From: an uncultured Collinsella sp.
GTDB lineage: Bacteria > Actinomycetota > Coriobacteriia > Coriobacteriales > Coriobacteriaceae
Direction: 5' to 3'
Assembly: GCA_900757205.1 (NCBI GenBank)
Contig: CAAENA010000056.1
Location: forward strand, 1-64,000
DNA length: 64,000 nucleotides
Shown here: positions 25,373-35,000 of the stretch, one piece after another
Position numbering within the stretch: position 1 is the stretch's first letter
How the letters are laid out: the number at the start of each line of letters is the position of its first letter
Notes under the pieces: generated by a model
What the model was told of the DNA's origin: nothing
Seen by the model: only the letters and a program-made list of their open reading frames with translations
The model's database searches: none
Position numbers and translations under genes: made by a program

Positions 25373-25563
25373 ACCGCGTCACCTCTCTTTTAAACGGGAC
25401 TTTCAAGATAGCACCTCGATACCCGCCACCACAGCTCCTTCACGTTCGCCGGCCCTTCGGTCTAACGGATGGCGCGGCGGGGAAAAATCAACTCGTCAAA
25501 CGATTTAGCAAGCACAACGCTGCCGGCACCCTGCCGGCCGTCATCACATAGAATCGAGCCTCC

Positions 25564-26655
25564 ATGGATACCCTCAACGATCTAAATGAGCGCGTCGACG
25601 CCTTCGTCGGCACCAGCTCCTTCGACACGCCTGCCGCGGCAAACGACCAAGCTCCCATCGATGTGCCCGCCGAGGTTCACGAGGACATCGTCGCCTCGGT
25701 CGATTTCTCCGAGGTCGAGCTCGCAGACGAGTTCACCGAGCCCCAGGTAGCCGTCACGCCCAACGGCCTGCTCCCTATGGAGCCCCTGCCCATCGACGGG
25801 CGTTTGCGCAAGGCGGCCCTCCGCATGCCCGACGAGATCGAGGAGGCCAGCGGCTTCACGCTCTTCGGCCGCCGCATCAAGTCGCTCATTTACACCACCG
25901 ATGTCGCGGTTATCCGCAACTCCAACGCCGATGCCGTCTTTGCGGTCTACCCTTTCACGCCGCAGCCCGCCATTACGCAAGCGCTGTTGACCGTCGCCGA
26001 GTGCCCGGTCTTTGTGGGCGTGGGCGGCGGAACTACGACCGGTAAGCGCTCCGTGCAGATGGCAGCCGTCTCCGAGATGCAGGGCGCGGCGGGCTGCGTG
26101 GTCAACTCCCCCGCCACTGCCGAGATGGTCGAGCACATCACCAACATCGCCGACATCCCCGTCATCGCCACGGTCGTACGTTGCGACGACGATGCCCACG
26201 CCAAGGTGCGCGCCGGAGCCAAGATTCTCAACATCGCAGCTGGTAAGAACACGCCGCAGGTCCTGCGCGAGCTGCGCGAGCACTATCCCAACCTGCCGCT
26301 CATCGCGCCGGGCGGCAAGACGCCCGAGAGCATCCGTGAGACTATCGCCGCCGGCGCCAACGCCATCATCTGGACGCCGCCTTCGGCCCAGCAGCTACAG
26401 ACCGACATGATGCAGCGTTATCGCAAGATGAAGGAAGACGCCACACCTGTCATCTCGCGCGACGATGTGCCCATTATCGACCAGGTCGCCGCCGCCGAGG
26501 TCAGCCAGGTCGAGAACATGAATCCCGACGTGCCGATTCCCGACGAAGTCATCGAGCGCGTCGCTTCGATCCACGAGCGCGTCGAGGAGCATCGCGCCAA
26601 CCGCGGCCTCAAGCCGTCACTGCACGGCTTCTTCTTCCGCGGAAAGAAACGCTAG
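25564..26655 (+). CDS. TIM-barrel-like protein of unknown function
   Basis: A 363-residue protein. Residues 1-75 are acidic and probably disordered. Residues about 80-290 form alternating beta-alpha units with glycine-rich turns (FVGVGGGTTTGKRS; LIAPGGKTPESIRETIAAGA; NAIIWTPPS), as in phosphate-binding (beta/alpha)8 barrels such as those of aldolase or FMN-binding enzymes. No catalytic set could be recognised. The C terminus is helical and ends in a basic FFFRGKKR. There is no clear ribosome site before the ATG. The gene ends just before a strong terminator. Cytoplasmic by sequence. Confidence 0.75.
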   Translation: MDTLNDLNERVDAFVGTSSFDTPAAANDQAPIDVPAEVHEDIVASVDFSEVELADEFTEPQVAVTPNGLLPMEPLPIDGRLRKAALRMPDEIEEASGFTLFGRRIKSLIYTTDVAVIRNSNADAVFAVYPFTPQPAITQALLTVAECPVFVGVGGGTTTGKRSVQMAAVSEMQGAAGCVVNSPATAEMVEHITNIADIPVIATVVRCDDDAHAKVRAGAKILNIAAGKNTPQVLRELREHYPNLPLIAPGGKTPESIRETIAAGANAIIWTPPSAQQLQTDMMQRYRKMKEDATPVISRDDVPIIDQVAAAEVSQVENMNPDVPIPDEVIERVASIHERVEEHRANRGLKPSLHGFFFRGKKR

Positions 26656-26667
26656 CCGCAACAGCAA

Positions 26668-26700
26668 GGCCCGCCCCACAAACGTGAGGCGGGCCGTTTT
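26668..26700. terminator. Bidirectional terminator between the TIM-barrel and second DegV genes
   Basis: GGCCCGCC/GGCGGGCC hairpin with a 12-base loop, followed on the plus strand by GTTTTCGTTT. It sits between convergent genes. Confidence 0.8.
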
Positions 26701-26736
26701 CGTTTGAGCAATCATGCAGCGACATGATGGGGCAAA

Positions 26737-27627
26737 TTAATCCACGCGCTTGTCGCCCATAAAGAAGAGCGCCACCGTACCGGGTCCGGTATGCGAGCCA
26801 ATCAGAGTACCGATGTCATTGATCTCAATCTTGCCTTTAAGCTGCGGAACCTGTTCCTCAATCAGCGCCGCAACCGCCTCGGCATCCTCGCGGCACGCCG
26901 AGTGCGACATGATGCACTTACCCGAATAATCCGCACCGTCCTGCACGTGTGCCATCATGGTCTTAGCCATCTCGGAAATCGCGCGCTTCTTAGTGCGAAT
27001 CTTCTCACGTGGCGACAGCTTGCCGTCGCAATCGACCGTCATAAGCGGGCAAATCTTAAGCGCCGTGCCGATGATCGCGCTCGCAGCCGAAATGCGACCG
27101 CCGCGCAGGTAGCTCGACAGATCGGTCGAGAAGAACCAGTGGTGCAGGTTGAGTTTATGCTCCTCAATCCAAGCGGCAGTCTCGTCGAGCGAAGCGCCGC
27201 TATCGCGAACGTCGGCGGCACATTCCGCCAGCAGGCCAAAGCCCGAAGACGCCGCCAGCGAATCGATGACGCGAACCTTGCCGCCCTGGGGATAGCGATC
27301 CGCGAGCATCTGCGCCGCAACGCAGGCCGATCCATACGTGCCCGAAATACCAGACGACAACGTCAGGTGCAGCACGTCTTTACCCTCGGCAACAAACGGC
27401 TCCCAAAACTCCTCGTACTCACCCACGCTCACCTGAGACGTCTTGGGCATGGCGCCCGCGGCAATCTGAGCAAAAAACTTGTCCGGCGTAATCGACTGAT
27501 ACAGATCGTCCGTATAGACAACATCGTCGATCTCGTAATGAAAACACACGACAGGGATATTGCGCGACGCAAAGAACTCACGGGTTCGGTCGGCGGCGGA
27601 TTCACAGGTCAGGACAAAATCACTCAT
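26737..27627 (-). CDS. DegV family fatty-acid-binding protein (second copy)
   Basis: A 296-residue DegV protein. It starts VLTCESAADRT, so the usual TDS signature is changed to TCES. PKTSQVSVGEYEEFWEP and the helical-domain segment DLSSYLRGGRISAASAIIG are typical, as is GSHTGPGTVALFF at the C terminus. By family it binds a fatty acid, possibly for phosphorylation by a FakA-type kinase; none is in the window. ATG at 27627 has AAGGAG 8 bases upstream, better than ATG at 27645. It is divergent from fbp. Sequence differs clearly from the DegV at 2.3-3.1 kb, suggesting different ligands. Confidence 0.9.
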   Translation of the reverse strand: MSDFVLTCESAADRTREFFASRNIPVVCFHYEIDDVVYTDDLYQSITPDKFFAQIAAGAMPKTSQVSVGEYEEFWEPFVAEGKDVLHLTLSSGISGTYGSACVAAQMLADRYPQGGKVRVIDSLAASSGFGLLAECAADVRDSGASLDETAAWIEEHKLNLHHWFFSTDLSSYLRGGRISAASAIIGTALKICPLMTVDCDGKLSPREKIRTKKRAISEMAKTMMAHVQDGADYSGKCIMSHSACREDAEAVAALIEEQVPQLKGKIEINDIGTLIGSHTGPGTVALFFMGDKRVD

Positions 27628-27947
27628 ATGAGGCTCCTTACTCATTGCTGCGCAAATTATCGCACAGTGAGCCTACATACGGTACATATGTCCACTATTT
27701 ACCAAATCGAAGCAATAATAGCGAACATCTTTACCACCATCGTCTCCACCGGCCCCACGCATAAATAACTGAGAAAACACCTTCTGTCGTCTCCACTCAA
27801 CCGCCATATCTACCTCAACTAAATCGATTTACCAAACCGTTCAGCCGACAATTCAGCCGCTGGCGCAAAATCGAAACAAAAGCGGCGCATACTGATAAAC
27901 GTTTGACGCTGTTTATCAGTTTTACCAGCTCCATCGGAAGGTGTTTC
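27628..27947. other. Divergent intergenic region between degV2 and fbp
   Basis: A 320-base gap with no supported gene. It is more AT-rich than its surroundings and should hold the promoters of both genes. The only clear structure is the perfect palindrome at 27891-27920 close to fbp. Confidence 0.6.
27891..27920. promoter_or_regulatory. Perfect 10-bp inverted repeat just upstream of fbp
   Basis: ACTGATAAAC, a 10-base spacer, then GTTTATCAGT, ending 27 bases before the fbp start and followed by TTTT. It may be an operator for a dimeric repressor or a leader hairpin controlling fbp. Confidence 0.5.
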
Positions 27948-29864
27948 ATGGTCGCATTCGATCGCAACCCGCAAGACTTTAAGTATCTGCGCCTGCTGTC
28001 GAGACAGTTCCCCACCGAGCAATCCGCATTTACCGAGATCATCAATCTCTCGGCCATCCTCAACCTGCCCAAAGGCACCGAGCATTTTATGAGCGACGTG
28101 CATGGCGAGTACGAAGCCTTTATGCACATCCTCAACAACTGCTCGGGCGTCGTGCGCGAGCATGTCGACGAAATTTTTGGCGACACGCTCTCCTTTGACG
28201 AAAAGGGCGAGCTGTGCACGCTCATCTACTACCCGCGCGAAAAGATCGACCTGGTCCGCAGCCAGCGCGAGGACTCGCCCACCTGGTACAAGACGATGCT
28301 TGACCAGCTCATCATGGTCGCTCGCTCGCTTTCAAGCCGCTACACGCGCTCCAAGGTGCGTAAGGCCATCCCGCGCGACTACGCCTACATCATCGACGAG
28401 CTGTTGCACACGCACCCGGACGAGAACAACTATCGTGTGCGCTATCACGAGCGCATCGTGGAGTCCATCCTGGAGACCGCCAGCGCCGATGACTTTATCG
28501 AGTCGCTCGCTTCGCTCATCAAGCGCCTTGCCGTCGACCACCTGCACCTGGTGGGCGACATCTTCGACCGCGGCGGCGGCGCGGCCAAGATTATGGACCG
28601 CCTGCTCACCTACCATTCGCTCGACATCCAGTGGGGCAACCACGACCTGCTGTGGATGGGCGCTGCGGCCGGTGAGCCAGCCTGCATCGCCACGGTATTG
28701 CGCAACAACCTACGCTACGACAATTACGAGATCCTCGAGAACGACTACGGCATCTCGCTGCGTGAGCTTGTCGCCTTTGCCGATGCCACCTACACCGCCG
28801 GTGAGTCCATCACCCCGTTGATCAAGGCCATCAACGTGCTGCTCTTTAAGCTCGAGGGCCAGATTATCCAGCGCCACCCCGAGTTCGATATGACCGACCG
28901 CCTGTTACTCGACAAGATCAACCACGACACCGGCACGGTCACGCTCGCCGACGGCAGCGTGTGGCCGCTCACGACCAACGACTTCCCCACCGTCGACCCG
29001 GCGGACCCCTATACGCTCACGTCTCAGGAGCAGCACATCATCGACAAGCTCGTGTCCGAGTTTGTCACCGCCGATCACCTGCATCGACATATCGATTTCC
29101 TCTATTCCCACGGCTCGATGTACAAGGTCGCCAACGGCAACCTGCTGTTCCATGGCTGCGTGCCGCTCAACGAAGACGGCACTTTTAGCAGCATGAACTG
29201 CCTGGGCACCTGGCACGCTGGCCGCGATTATCTCGATTTTTGCGACCACATCGCCCGCCGCGCCTGGCGCGTGGGCGACCGCGACGCTCTCGACTGGATG
29301 TGGTACCTGTGGATCGGCTTTAACTCACCCGCCAGCGGACGCCTGGTGCGTACCTTTGAGCGCGCCTATATCGCCGATAAGAGCACCTGGGTCGAGCCGA
29401 TGGACCCGTACTTTACGCTTACCAAGTCGCCCTCGGTCTGCGACGACATCATGCGCGAGTTTGGCGTCGCGCCCATGGCATGCTCACCGACCGGTCACAT
29501 CATCAACGGCCACACGCCCGTTAAAACCACCAAGGGCGAGCAGCCCATCCGCGCCGAGGGCAAGCTGCTGGTCATCGATGGCGGCTTCTGCCGCGCTTAC
29601 CATCCCAAGACGGGTATCGCCGGCTATACGCTCATCTCGAGCTCGCGCGGCTGCCGTCTCAAGTCGCACCGGGCCTTTACGACGGTTGCCGAGGCACTCA
29701 CGCGCAACGTGGACATCGAAAGCGAGACCAACCGTTTTGACCAAGCAGACCGTCGCCGCATGGTGAGCGACACCGATTCCGGAGCCAAGATCCGCAGCCA
29801 GATCCAAGACCTGCGCCAGCTGCTCGATGCATATAGAAACGGTGCTATCGAGGAGCGCGCCTAG
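27948..29864 (+). CDS. fbp: Fructose-1,6-bisphosphatase class III
   Basis: Removes the 1-phosphate from fructose 1,6-bisphosphate in gluconeogenesis. The 638-residue size and metallophosphatase motifs fit class III, the type of many Firmicutes and anaerobes: FMSDVHGEYEAF near 47 (DxH), LHLVGDIFDRGGG near 200 (GDxxDR), QWGNHDLLWMG near 228 (GNHD), and a distal His region INGHTPVKTTKGEQP near 525. ATG at 27948 has GGAAGG 7 bases upstream; an in-frame upstream ATG at 27903 lies within the palindromic leader. A 10-bp inverted repeat (29871-29914) separates it from the GtrA gene. Confidence 0.95.
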   Translation: MVAFDRNPQDFKYLRLLSRQFPTEQSAFTEIINLSAILNLPKGTEHFMSDVHGEYEAFMHILNNCSGVVREHVDEIFGDTLSFDEKGELCTLIYYPREKIDLVRSQREDSPTWYKTMLDQLIMVARSLSSRYTRSKVRKAIPRDYAYIIDELLHTHPDENNYRVRYHERIVESILETASADDFIESLASLIKRLAVDHLHLVGDIFDRGGGAAKIMDRLLTYHSLDIQWGNHDLLWMGAAAGEPACIATVLRNNLRYDNYEILENDYGISLRELVAFADATYTAGESITPLIKAINVLLFKLEGQIIQRHPEFDMTDRLLLDKINHDTGTVTLADGSVWPLTTNDFPTVDPADPYTLTSQEQHIIDKLVSEFVTADHLHRHIDFLYSHGSMYKVANGNLLFHGCVPLNEDGTFSSMNCLGTWHAGRDYLDFCDHIARRAWRVGDRDALDWMWYLWIGFNSPASGRLVRTFERAYIADKSTWVEPMDPYFTLTKSPSVCDDIMREFGVAPMACSPTGHIINGHTPVKTTKGEQPIRAEGKLLVIDGGFCRAYHPKTGIAGYTLISSSRGCRLKSHRAFTTVAEALTRNVDIESETNRFDQADRRRMVSDTDSGAKIRSQIQDLRQLLDAYRNGAIEERA

Positions 29865-29870
29865 CCCCAC

Positions 29871-29914
29871 CCGCGGGGATTGGCTAAACTGTGCCAAGTT
29901 TGTCATCCCCGCGG
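29871..29914. terminator. Hairpin between fbp and gtrA1
   Basis: Perfect CCGCGGGGAT/ATCCCCGCGG arms with a 24-base spacer, 6 bases after the fbp stop. There is no T-run, so intrinsic termination is uncertain; partial read-through into the GtrA gene is possible. Confidence 0.45.
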
Positions 29915-29943
29915 CGCTTCGGCGCCAGCTTAAGGCAGGTACC

Positions 29944-30339
29944 ATGCAAAAGCTCCTTGCGCAGATCATGAAGTTTGGCGTCGTCGGTGTCATTGCCACG
30001 ATCATCGACTTTGGCATTATGAATCTGCTCCACTACGGTCTGGGCCTCAACATCCTAATCGCCAATACCAGCGGCTTTATCGTCTCGCTCATCTTTAACT
30101 ACCTCGCAAGCATGAAGTACGTGTTTGCGCACAAGGAAGGCATGAGCCGCCGCCGCGAGTTCATTATCTTTGTCGTGCTGTCCGTGATCGGCCTGGCACT
30201 CAACGACGGTATCGTGTTGACACTCAACGCCGGCCTGGGACTCGAGGCCAATATCGCCAAGATCTGCGCCACCGCGCTTGTCATGGTCTACAACTTTGTG
30301 ACCCGAAAGATCTTCCTGGAAGGCGACGAGACCAAGTAA
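29944..30339 (+). CDS. GtrA family membrane protein (first copy)
   Basis: A 131-residue protein with four membrane helices, typical of GtrA: small membrane proteins thought to flip lipid-linked sugars or assist cell-surface glycosylation. The FGVVGVIATIIDFGIMNLL first helix and the NYLASMKYVFAHKEG loop are family features. The start at 29944 follows AGGCAGGT. A paralogue with the same MKYVF...EGMSR(K/R)REF pattern follows 218 bases downstream. The gap between the two (30340-30557) holds a weak AATGCCC/GGGCATT hairpin and no further gene. No glycosyltransferase is beside them. Confidence 0.88.
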   Translation: MQKLLAQIMKFGVVGVIATIIDFGIMNLLHYGLGLNILIANTSGFIVSLIFNYLASMKYVFAHKEGMSRRREFIIFVVLSVIGLALNDGIVLTLNAGLGLEANIAKICATALVMVYNFVTRKIFLEGDETK

Positions 30340-30557
30340 CTCGCAACCTTACAGCTTTACAATGCCCACGGATGACGCGCGTCGAGCGCCGTGTTGTTCG
30401 CGGGCATTGCTCGTTTACGGGCAAGTTTTCAACGTTTGCGGATTAGCTCTTGAAAATTTGGCGAGTTCGTATAGTTCTTGGCAAGGACCTTACGTTTCCC
30501 TTGCAAAAGCTCTAAAGTATCCTCTGCTCGATTCATCAACGCATTGGATGTGATTAC

Positions 30558-30965
30558 GTGCGCAAGGCACTGGCACAACCTCATACCAAGCAGTTCCTCA
30601 AGTTCGCTGTCGTGGGTCTTGTCTCCTTTGGCATCGACTGGGGTATGCTCATTGCGCTCGTCGAGCTGTTTCACCTCGACTTTTTGATGAGCACCACGGT
30701 TTCGTTCATCACGTCCGTCGTGGTCAACTACTGGCTCAGCATGAAGTACGTGTTCGACCACCGCGAGGGCATGAGCCGCAAGCGCGAGTTCACGATCTTC
30801 ACCATCCTGTCGGTGATCGGCCTGGGCCTCAACGACCTGTACATGTTTGTGGGCGTCACGTTTTTGAGCATCGGCTACCAGGCCATGAAGGCCATCGCCA
30901 CGTTCCTCGTCACCTGGTACAACTACTTTAGCCGCCGCTTCTTCCTCGAGGGCGCACGGTCGTAG
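30558..30965 (+). CDS. GtrA family membrane protein (second copy)
   Basis: A 135-residue paralogue of the upstream GtrA protein, with four hydrophobic segments beginning FAVVGLVSFGIDWGMLIAL. The central loop NYWLSMKYVFDHREGMSRKR is nearly the same as in the first copy, pointing to a local duplication. The proposed start is GTG at 30558 with only a weak ribosome site (GGATGTG); no better ATG precedes the first helix. A strong terminator follows the stop. Confidence 0.86.
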   Translation: MRKALAQPHTKQFLKFAVVGLVSFGIDWGMLIALVELFHLDFLMSTTVSFITSVVVNYWLSMKYVFDHREGMSRKREFTIFTILSVIGLGLNDLYMFVGVTFLSIGYQAMKAIATFLVTWYNYFSRRFFLEGARS

Positions 30966-30991
30966 TCGATTCACTATTTGCTTGAATGTAT

Positions 30992-31026
30992 AACCGGTTG
31001 GAATTCCCATTCCAACCGGTTTTTTG
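30992..31026 (+). terminator. Rho-independent terminator after gtrA2
   Basis: Perfect 13-bp arms AACCGGTTGGAAT/ATTCCAACCGGTT with a 4-base loop, followed by TTTTTGTTTG. Confidence 0.92.
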
Positions 31027-31068
31027 TTTGCCAAGAGACCCGGCAACCCAATCCCATTCGCATGAAAA

Positions 31069-31102
31069 ACGGGCGGCCCGGATGTTTGTCCGAACCGCCC
31101 GT
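31069..31102 (-). terminator. Rho-independent terminator of the DUF4430 operon
   Basis: ACGGGCGG/CCGCCCGT arms with inner CGGA/TCCG pairing. On the minus strand TTTTTCATG follows. It lies 23 bases beyond the stop of the small DUF4430 protein, ending the transcript that begins at the cobalamin riboswitch. Confidence 0.85.
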
Positions 31103-31124
31103 CTGGCGCGCTATGTCGAGGCCT

Positions 31125-32033
31125 CTAGCCTGTAACGTAATACCAGACCGCGTTGTCGCCGTTGGAGAGAACGTAGTTGCTGCAGGCCGTCATGGGCGTT
31201 GAGCCGTTGACGGAGTACATCCAGCCGCTCGTACCGCCGTACTGTTTCTCGGCCAAACCACCAATCGCGGAGACATACGTGCCGTACGACGAGCCATGTG
31301 CGTTGACAGAAAGGCCCAGCGCGCACAGGGCATCGTAAACGGTGGCGCCTTCGTTAAAGGTAAAGGTGCCGCCAGAAGACACAGGATTGCCCACGGCACT
31401 CGAAGTTACCGAGACCGTCACCGTGACATAGCCATGCTGCTGCGAGCCGCCCTGATTGCCCGCAGAGGCGCTGCCACTGTTGGATGCAGGCCCACCGCCA
31501 GACACCGAGCCGCCGCCCGAAGAAGAGCCGTCAGAAGAACTCGATCCACCGGTGGATTCGAAGCCCTGTCCGGCAGACGTGTTGTTGGACTTCTTGCCAC
31601 CCTTGCTTTCGGACTTCTTCTCCTTCGAATCCTTGTCTGACTTCTTGTCCGAAGATTCAGACTTGTCCTTGGAATCAGATTCATCCGAATCCTTCGACCC
31701 GTCCTTCGCATTGTCCGAAGATTTGGAGTCCTTGGACGCAACCTTGCCCGAGGCGGTAGTCGAGCCGGAAACCGACGCATCCTTGGCAACGACGCTCTCC
31801 CCCGTCACGGTCTCGACAATCCAATCGATGGACCAGGCACCGCTGGCGGAAGGGTGAACAAAGCCCAGCGAGACGACAATCAGCGCAATGCAGACAGCCG
31901 TCAGAGCGCCAAACAGCGTCTTGCGCCGAGGGGCGGACGCCGCCGAAGCGGCGCCCTTTTGCTTTGCATCGTCAAGCTGAATGAACGACGAGTCGGGCTG
32001 CTTGGACTCGGCGTCCTGTGGCTTATTGGACAC
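31125..32033 (-). CDS. Membrane-anchored DUF4430 (transcobalamin-C-like) surface protein
   Basis: A 302-residue protein. A short cytoplasmic N terminus is followed by one membrane helix at about residues 40-60 (LTAVCIALIVVSLGFVHP). Residues about 95-195 are a Ser/Lys/Asp/Gly-rich linker suited to crossing the wall. The C-terminal 100 residues are a DUF4430 domain (GYVTVTVSVTS..., GWMYSVNGSTPMTACSNYVL), the fold related to the C-terminal cobalamin-contacting domain of transcobalamin. It follows the giant DUF4430 protein with no space: the upstream stop abuts a GTG at 32042, and I favour the second GTG at 32033, spaced to GAGG. Same transcript, hence also under the cobalamin riboswitch. Corrinoid binding is inferred. 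Confidence 0.82.
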   Translation of the reverse strand: MSNKPQDAESKQPDSSFIQLDDAKQKGAASAASAPRRKTLFGALTAVCIALIVVSLGFVHPSASGAWSIDWIVETVTGESVVAKDASVSGSTTASGKVASKDSKSSDNAKDGSKDSDESDSKDKSESSDKKSDKDSKEKKSESKGGKKSNNTSAGQGFESTGGSSSSDGSSSGGGSVSGGGPASNSGSASAGNQGGSQQHGYVTVTVSVTSSAVGNPVSSGGTFTFNEGATVYDALCALGLSVNAHGSSYGTYVSAIGGLAEKQYGGTSGWMYSVNGSTPMTACSNYVLSNGDNAVWYYVTG

Positions 32034-32042
32034 AGCCCTCAC

Positions 32043-35000
32043 CTACCGACGCTTGGTAAACACGAACACGCCGATGACAGCAAGTCCGATCACGCCGGCC
32101 GCAACACCAACGATGGCAAGCGGATTGAAGCCAGACTGCTGCACGGGAGCCTCAGCGGACTTCTTAGCGGCAGCCGAGCCCGTATCGGACTTGGAGCTGG
32201 ACTCACTGGACTTCTTGTCAGACTTCTTATCCTTCTTTTCGGAATCCTTCTTGGAATCCTTGCCGTCCTTGGTCTTGGTCGTGGTCGACGACACCGGCTT
32301 CTGACCCGGAGCAACAGCACCGCCAGTCTGCTGACCGTTCATGCCGTTGCCGGAGTTACCGCCATTGCCGCCAGAACCGCCGTTGTTGTCAGCAGCCTTC
32401 TTAGTCCACTTGGCATATAGCGTCATATCCGCCGTCACCGCAGCGCTAAAGTCATACGCCTTGGTGCAAGCCTCATCGGTGTACCAACCGGCAAAGGTAT
32501 AACCATCGCGCGTCGGATCCGCCGGCTTGGCAACGGTCGAACCAGAAGCAAGCGTCTGATCGCCAGTCGCAGAGCCACCCTGAGCATCAAACTTAACGCG
32601 ATGGGCCTGGGACTTCACACAGAACAAGTAGCCGGAATCGTTGGTGTAATACAGGTTACCGAACTCGTCGCACATCACCGAAGCCATGCAATAGTTGGCA
32701 TATCCAGAACCGGGGACAAACACCTCAGTCGCCTCGGCATCGCCCAGCCTATACATGTACACGCCACCGCCCGTGGTGTAGTTAGGCCAGTTTCCCTCGG
32801 CGCCGTTCAGGGTGAAGTATACGTATGTCTTGCCATCATGCGTCGAGACGAGCGGCGTGCTCTTGGACTCAAAGCCAAGCTCTTCACCATCGGCCTTCGT
32901 AATCTGCTTCACGCTCATATCGGAAAGGTCGATGATCGAAAGCAGACCCTTAGCCGTCCAATTGTTCGCAGTCGCACCGTTGATAAACACGTAGTTTCCG
33001 CTGAAAACAGGAGTCGAAGTCGAGTATGCGGCAAACTGCACCTTCGCAGCCTCGGTAACGGAACCATCCGAACCAATGGTCAGCTTGTGCAACGTACCAT
33101 CGTCGCGCGTGACCGCATATACAAAACCGTCATGAAGGACAAGCGCCGAACGGATATTGCCACCAGATAGCTTAATCGAACCAACAAGCTTTGACAGATC
33201 GGCAGAATACACGCGCACCTGGCCGAAATCTCCGCCAACGACATAGTAGCCATTGACCATCAGGCCGCCGGACCAGTAGTAACCTCCGTCAGCAACAGAG
33301 GCGCTACCGGCGATGGCGCCCGTGAGAATATTGATGCGCCTGACCGTACCGTTTTGCACGTCATTGCCAGACCAATGATCAAGGGTGTTGATATAGACGT
33401 AGTCGCCGTCAACGGTCAACGAAGATTGATTCTGCATAGCGAAGGCATCAGAATACCACAGCGTCTTAAACGTCTTTGCCGAAACAGCCTGCAGATAGCC
33501 GCCGGAAAGCGGAATCAAAATAATGCCTTGCGCAATAACAGGACGGCAGGTGGTATCCATGGAAGAGCCAAGCTCAAGAGATCGCAGAACGGAACCCGTC
33601 TCGGGATCAATCTCATTCAGGACAGCATTCCACGTCTTTCCACCCCATACCGAAGCGCCCGTGACAAGGTATACCTTTCCGTTCGCGACAATGGGGTCAG
33701 ACGCAGAGGCGCTTGCACCTGCCTTCTGCTGCTCTTCGGTCAGAAGATTAAGTGCCCAAGAAGGCGTATCGGTCTTTGTTGTAGGCGTAAGGGCGTCCGT
33801 CGAGGATCCCGAGCCGCCGTTCGCAAAACCATTCCATGCCGCATCGACATCGGGATGCTCCGTTCCGGGATTGGTAGCAGGAGCCGTCGAGGGCTTCTGC
33901 GTGCCGTCACCCTTAACATAACGGAACTCGACGCAATCGCCGTTCTTGAGGTAGTAGCTCGGAGCACCGACGCTCGCATACCCATTGTTTACAAAGAACG
34001 ACCAGTAGCTGTACGGCGCGGCGCTCGTTGTGCTCAGCACGCGGCCATCGGGCATCGTCGCACTCGTAAGACCCCATGCATTTGCTTCGAGGTTCGTGCA
34101 ACCGGCAGCCGTCATAAGCTGCTCGAGCACCGACTCGGCCGTCGTGTCTTCGTCGGCGGGAAGCGTGAGCTCGGTCAAGGGCGCCACCGATTGCTCGGTA
34201 TAATTGCCGTCAGCATCACTTGCGGAAACGCCCGTGACCTTGGCCGTCACCGTAATGGTCTTGCCCTCGTTCGGGTTGTCGAGCCCCGTCGTTCCCTTGA
34301 CGTTTACCGTCGCAGAAACATCCAAGCCGGCAAGCACCGCGTAGTCCGAATTGTCGGGATAGCGCTCGGCATAACGGGCAAAACGCTCACTCTTCAGACG
34401 GCCGCTAATTGTGACTTTCGTGTTGTATTCGGGCTGAGTGAAGATAAGGTTCTCATGCGCGATAACCCTCGGTTTGCTCGACTTGAGCAAACGATAGGTG
34501 TTCTCCGTGCCGCCGGGGAGCTCACTGAACACGAAGCCGTAGTGGCCTGCAGCCTCTTCGGAGGAATAGCACCAGTTAACTGCATATCCCTGACCGTACA
34601 CCTTCAACGGCGCATGCAAGTTCCCCGTTACATTGGACGCATCCTGCCCGTCAAGAATACCCTGAGAGAATGTTGACTTTGCAAGGCTCAGGTGGAACAG
34701 CTCGGCATCGAGCTCGTTCTGGTCCTGCGGGGCAATCGCAAAATCGAGGGTCTTACTAGCCGTGACCTCGGCGTTAGACTTATCGGTCACCGTGAGGGTG
34801 ATCTTGGTCTTCGCCGCCTCGGTGCCAGGCAGCGGCTGATAGACCGTGCCCTTGTAGCCGTTGAACGTAATGTCATCGGTGCTGGCAGAGTACTTGACCT
34901 CGTAATACTTGCCGTCGATATTGAGCGTGCTCGTGCGCGGCATCTGCAGGTCGGCGGTCAAGCCATCCTTGTTGGCGACCGTGTCGGTGCCGGAGTACTT

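Noticed and set aside
30361..30408. AATGCCC/GGGCATT hairpin as terminator of gtrA1
   Set aside because: Seven-base arms with a 34-base loop and no T-run are too weak to list as a terminator.
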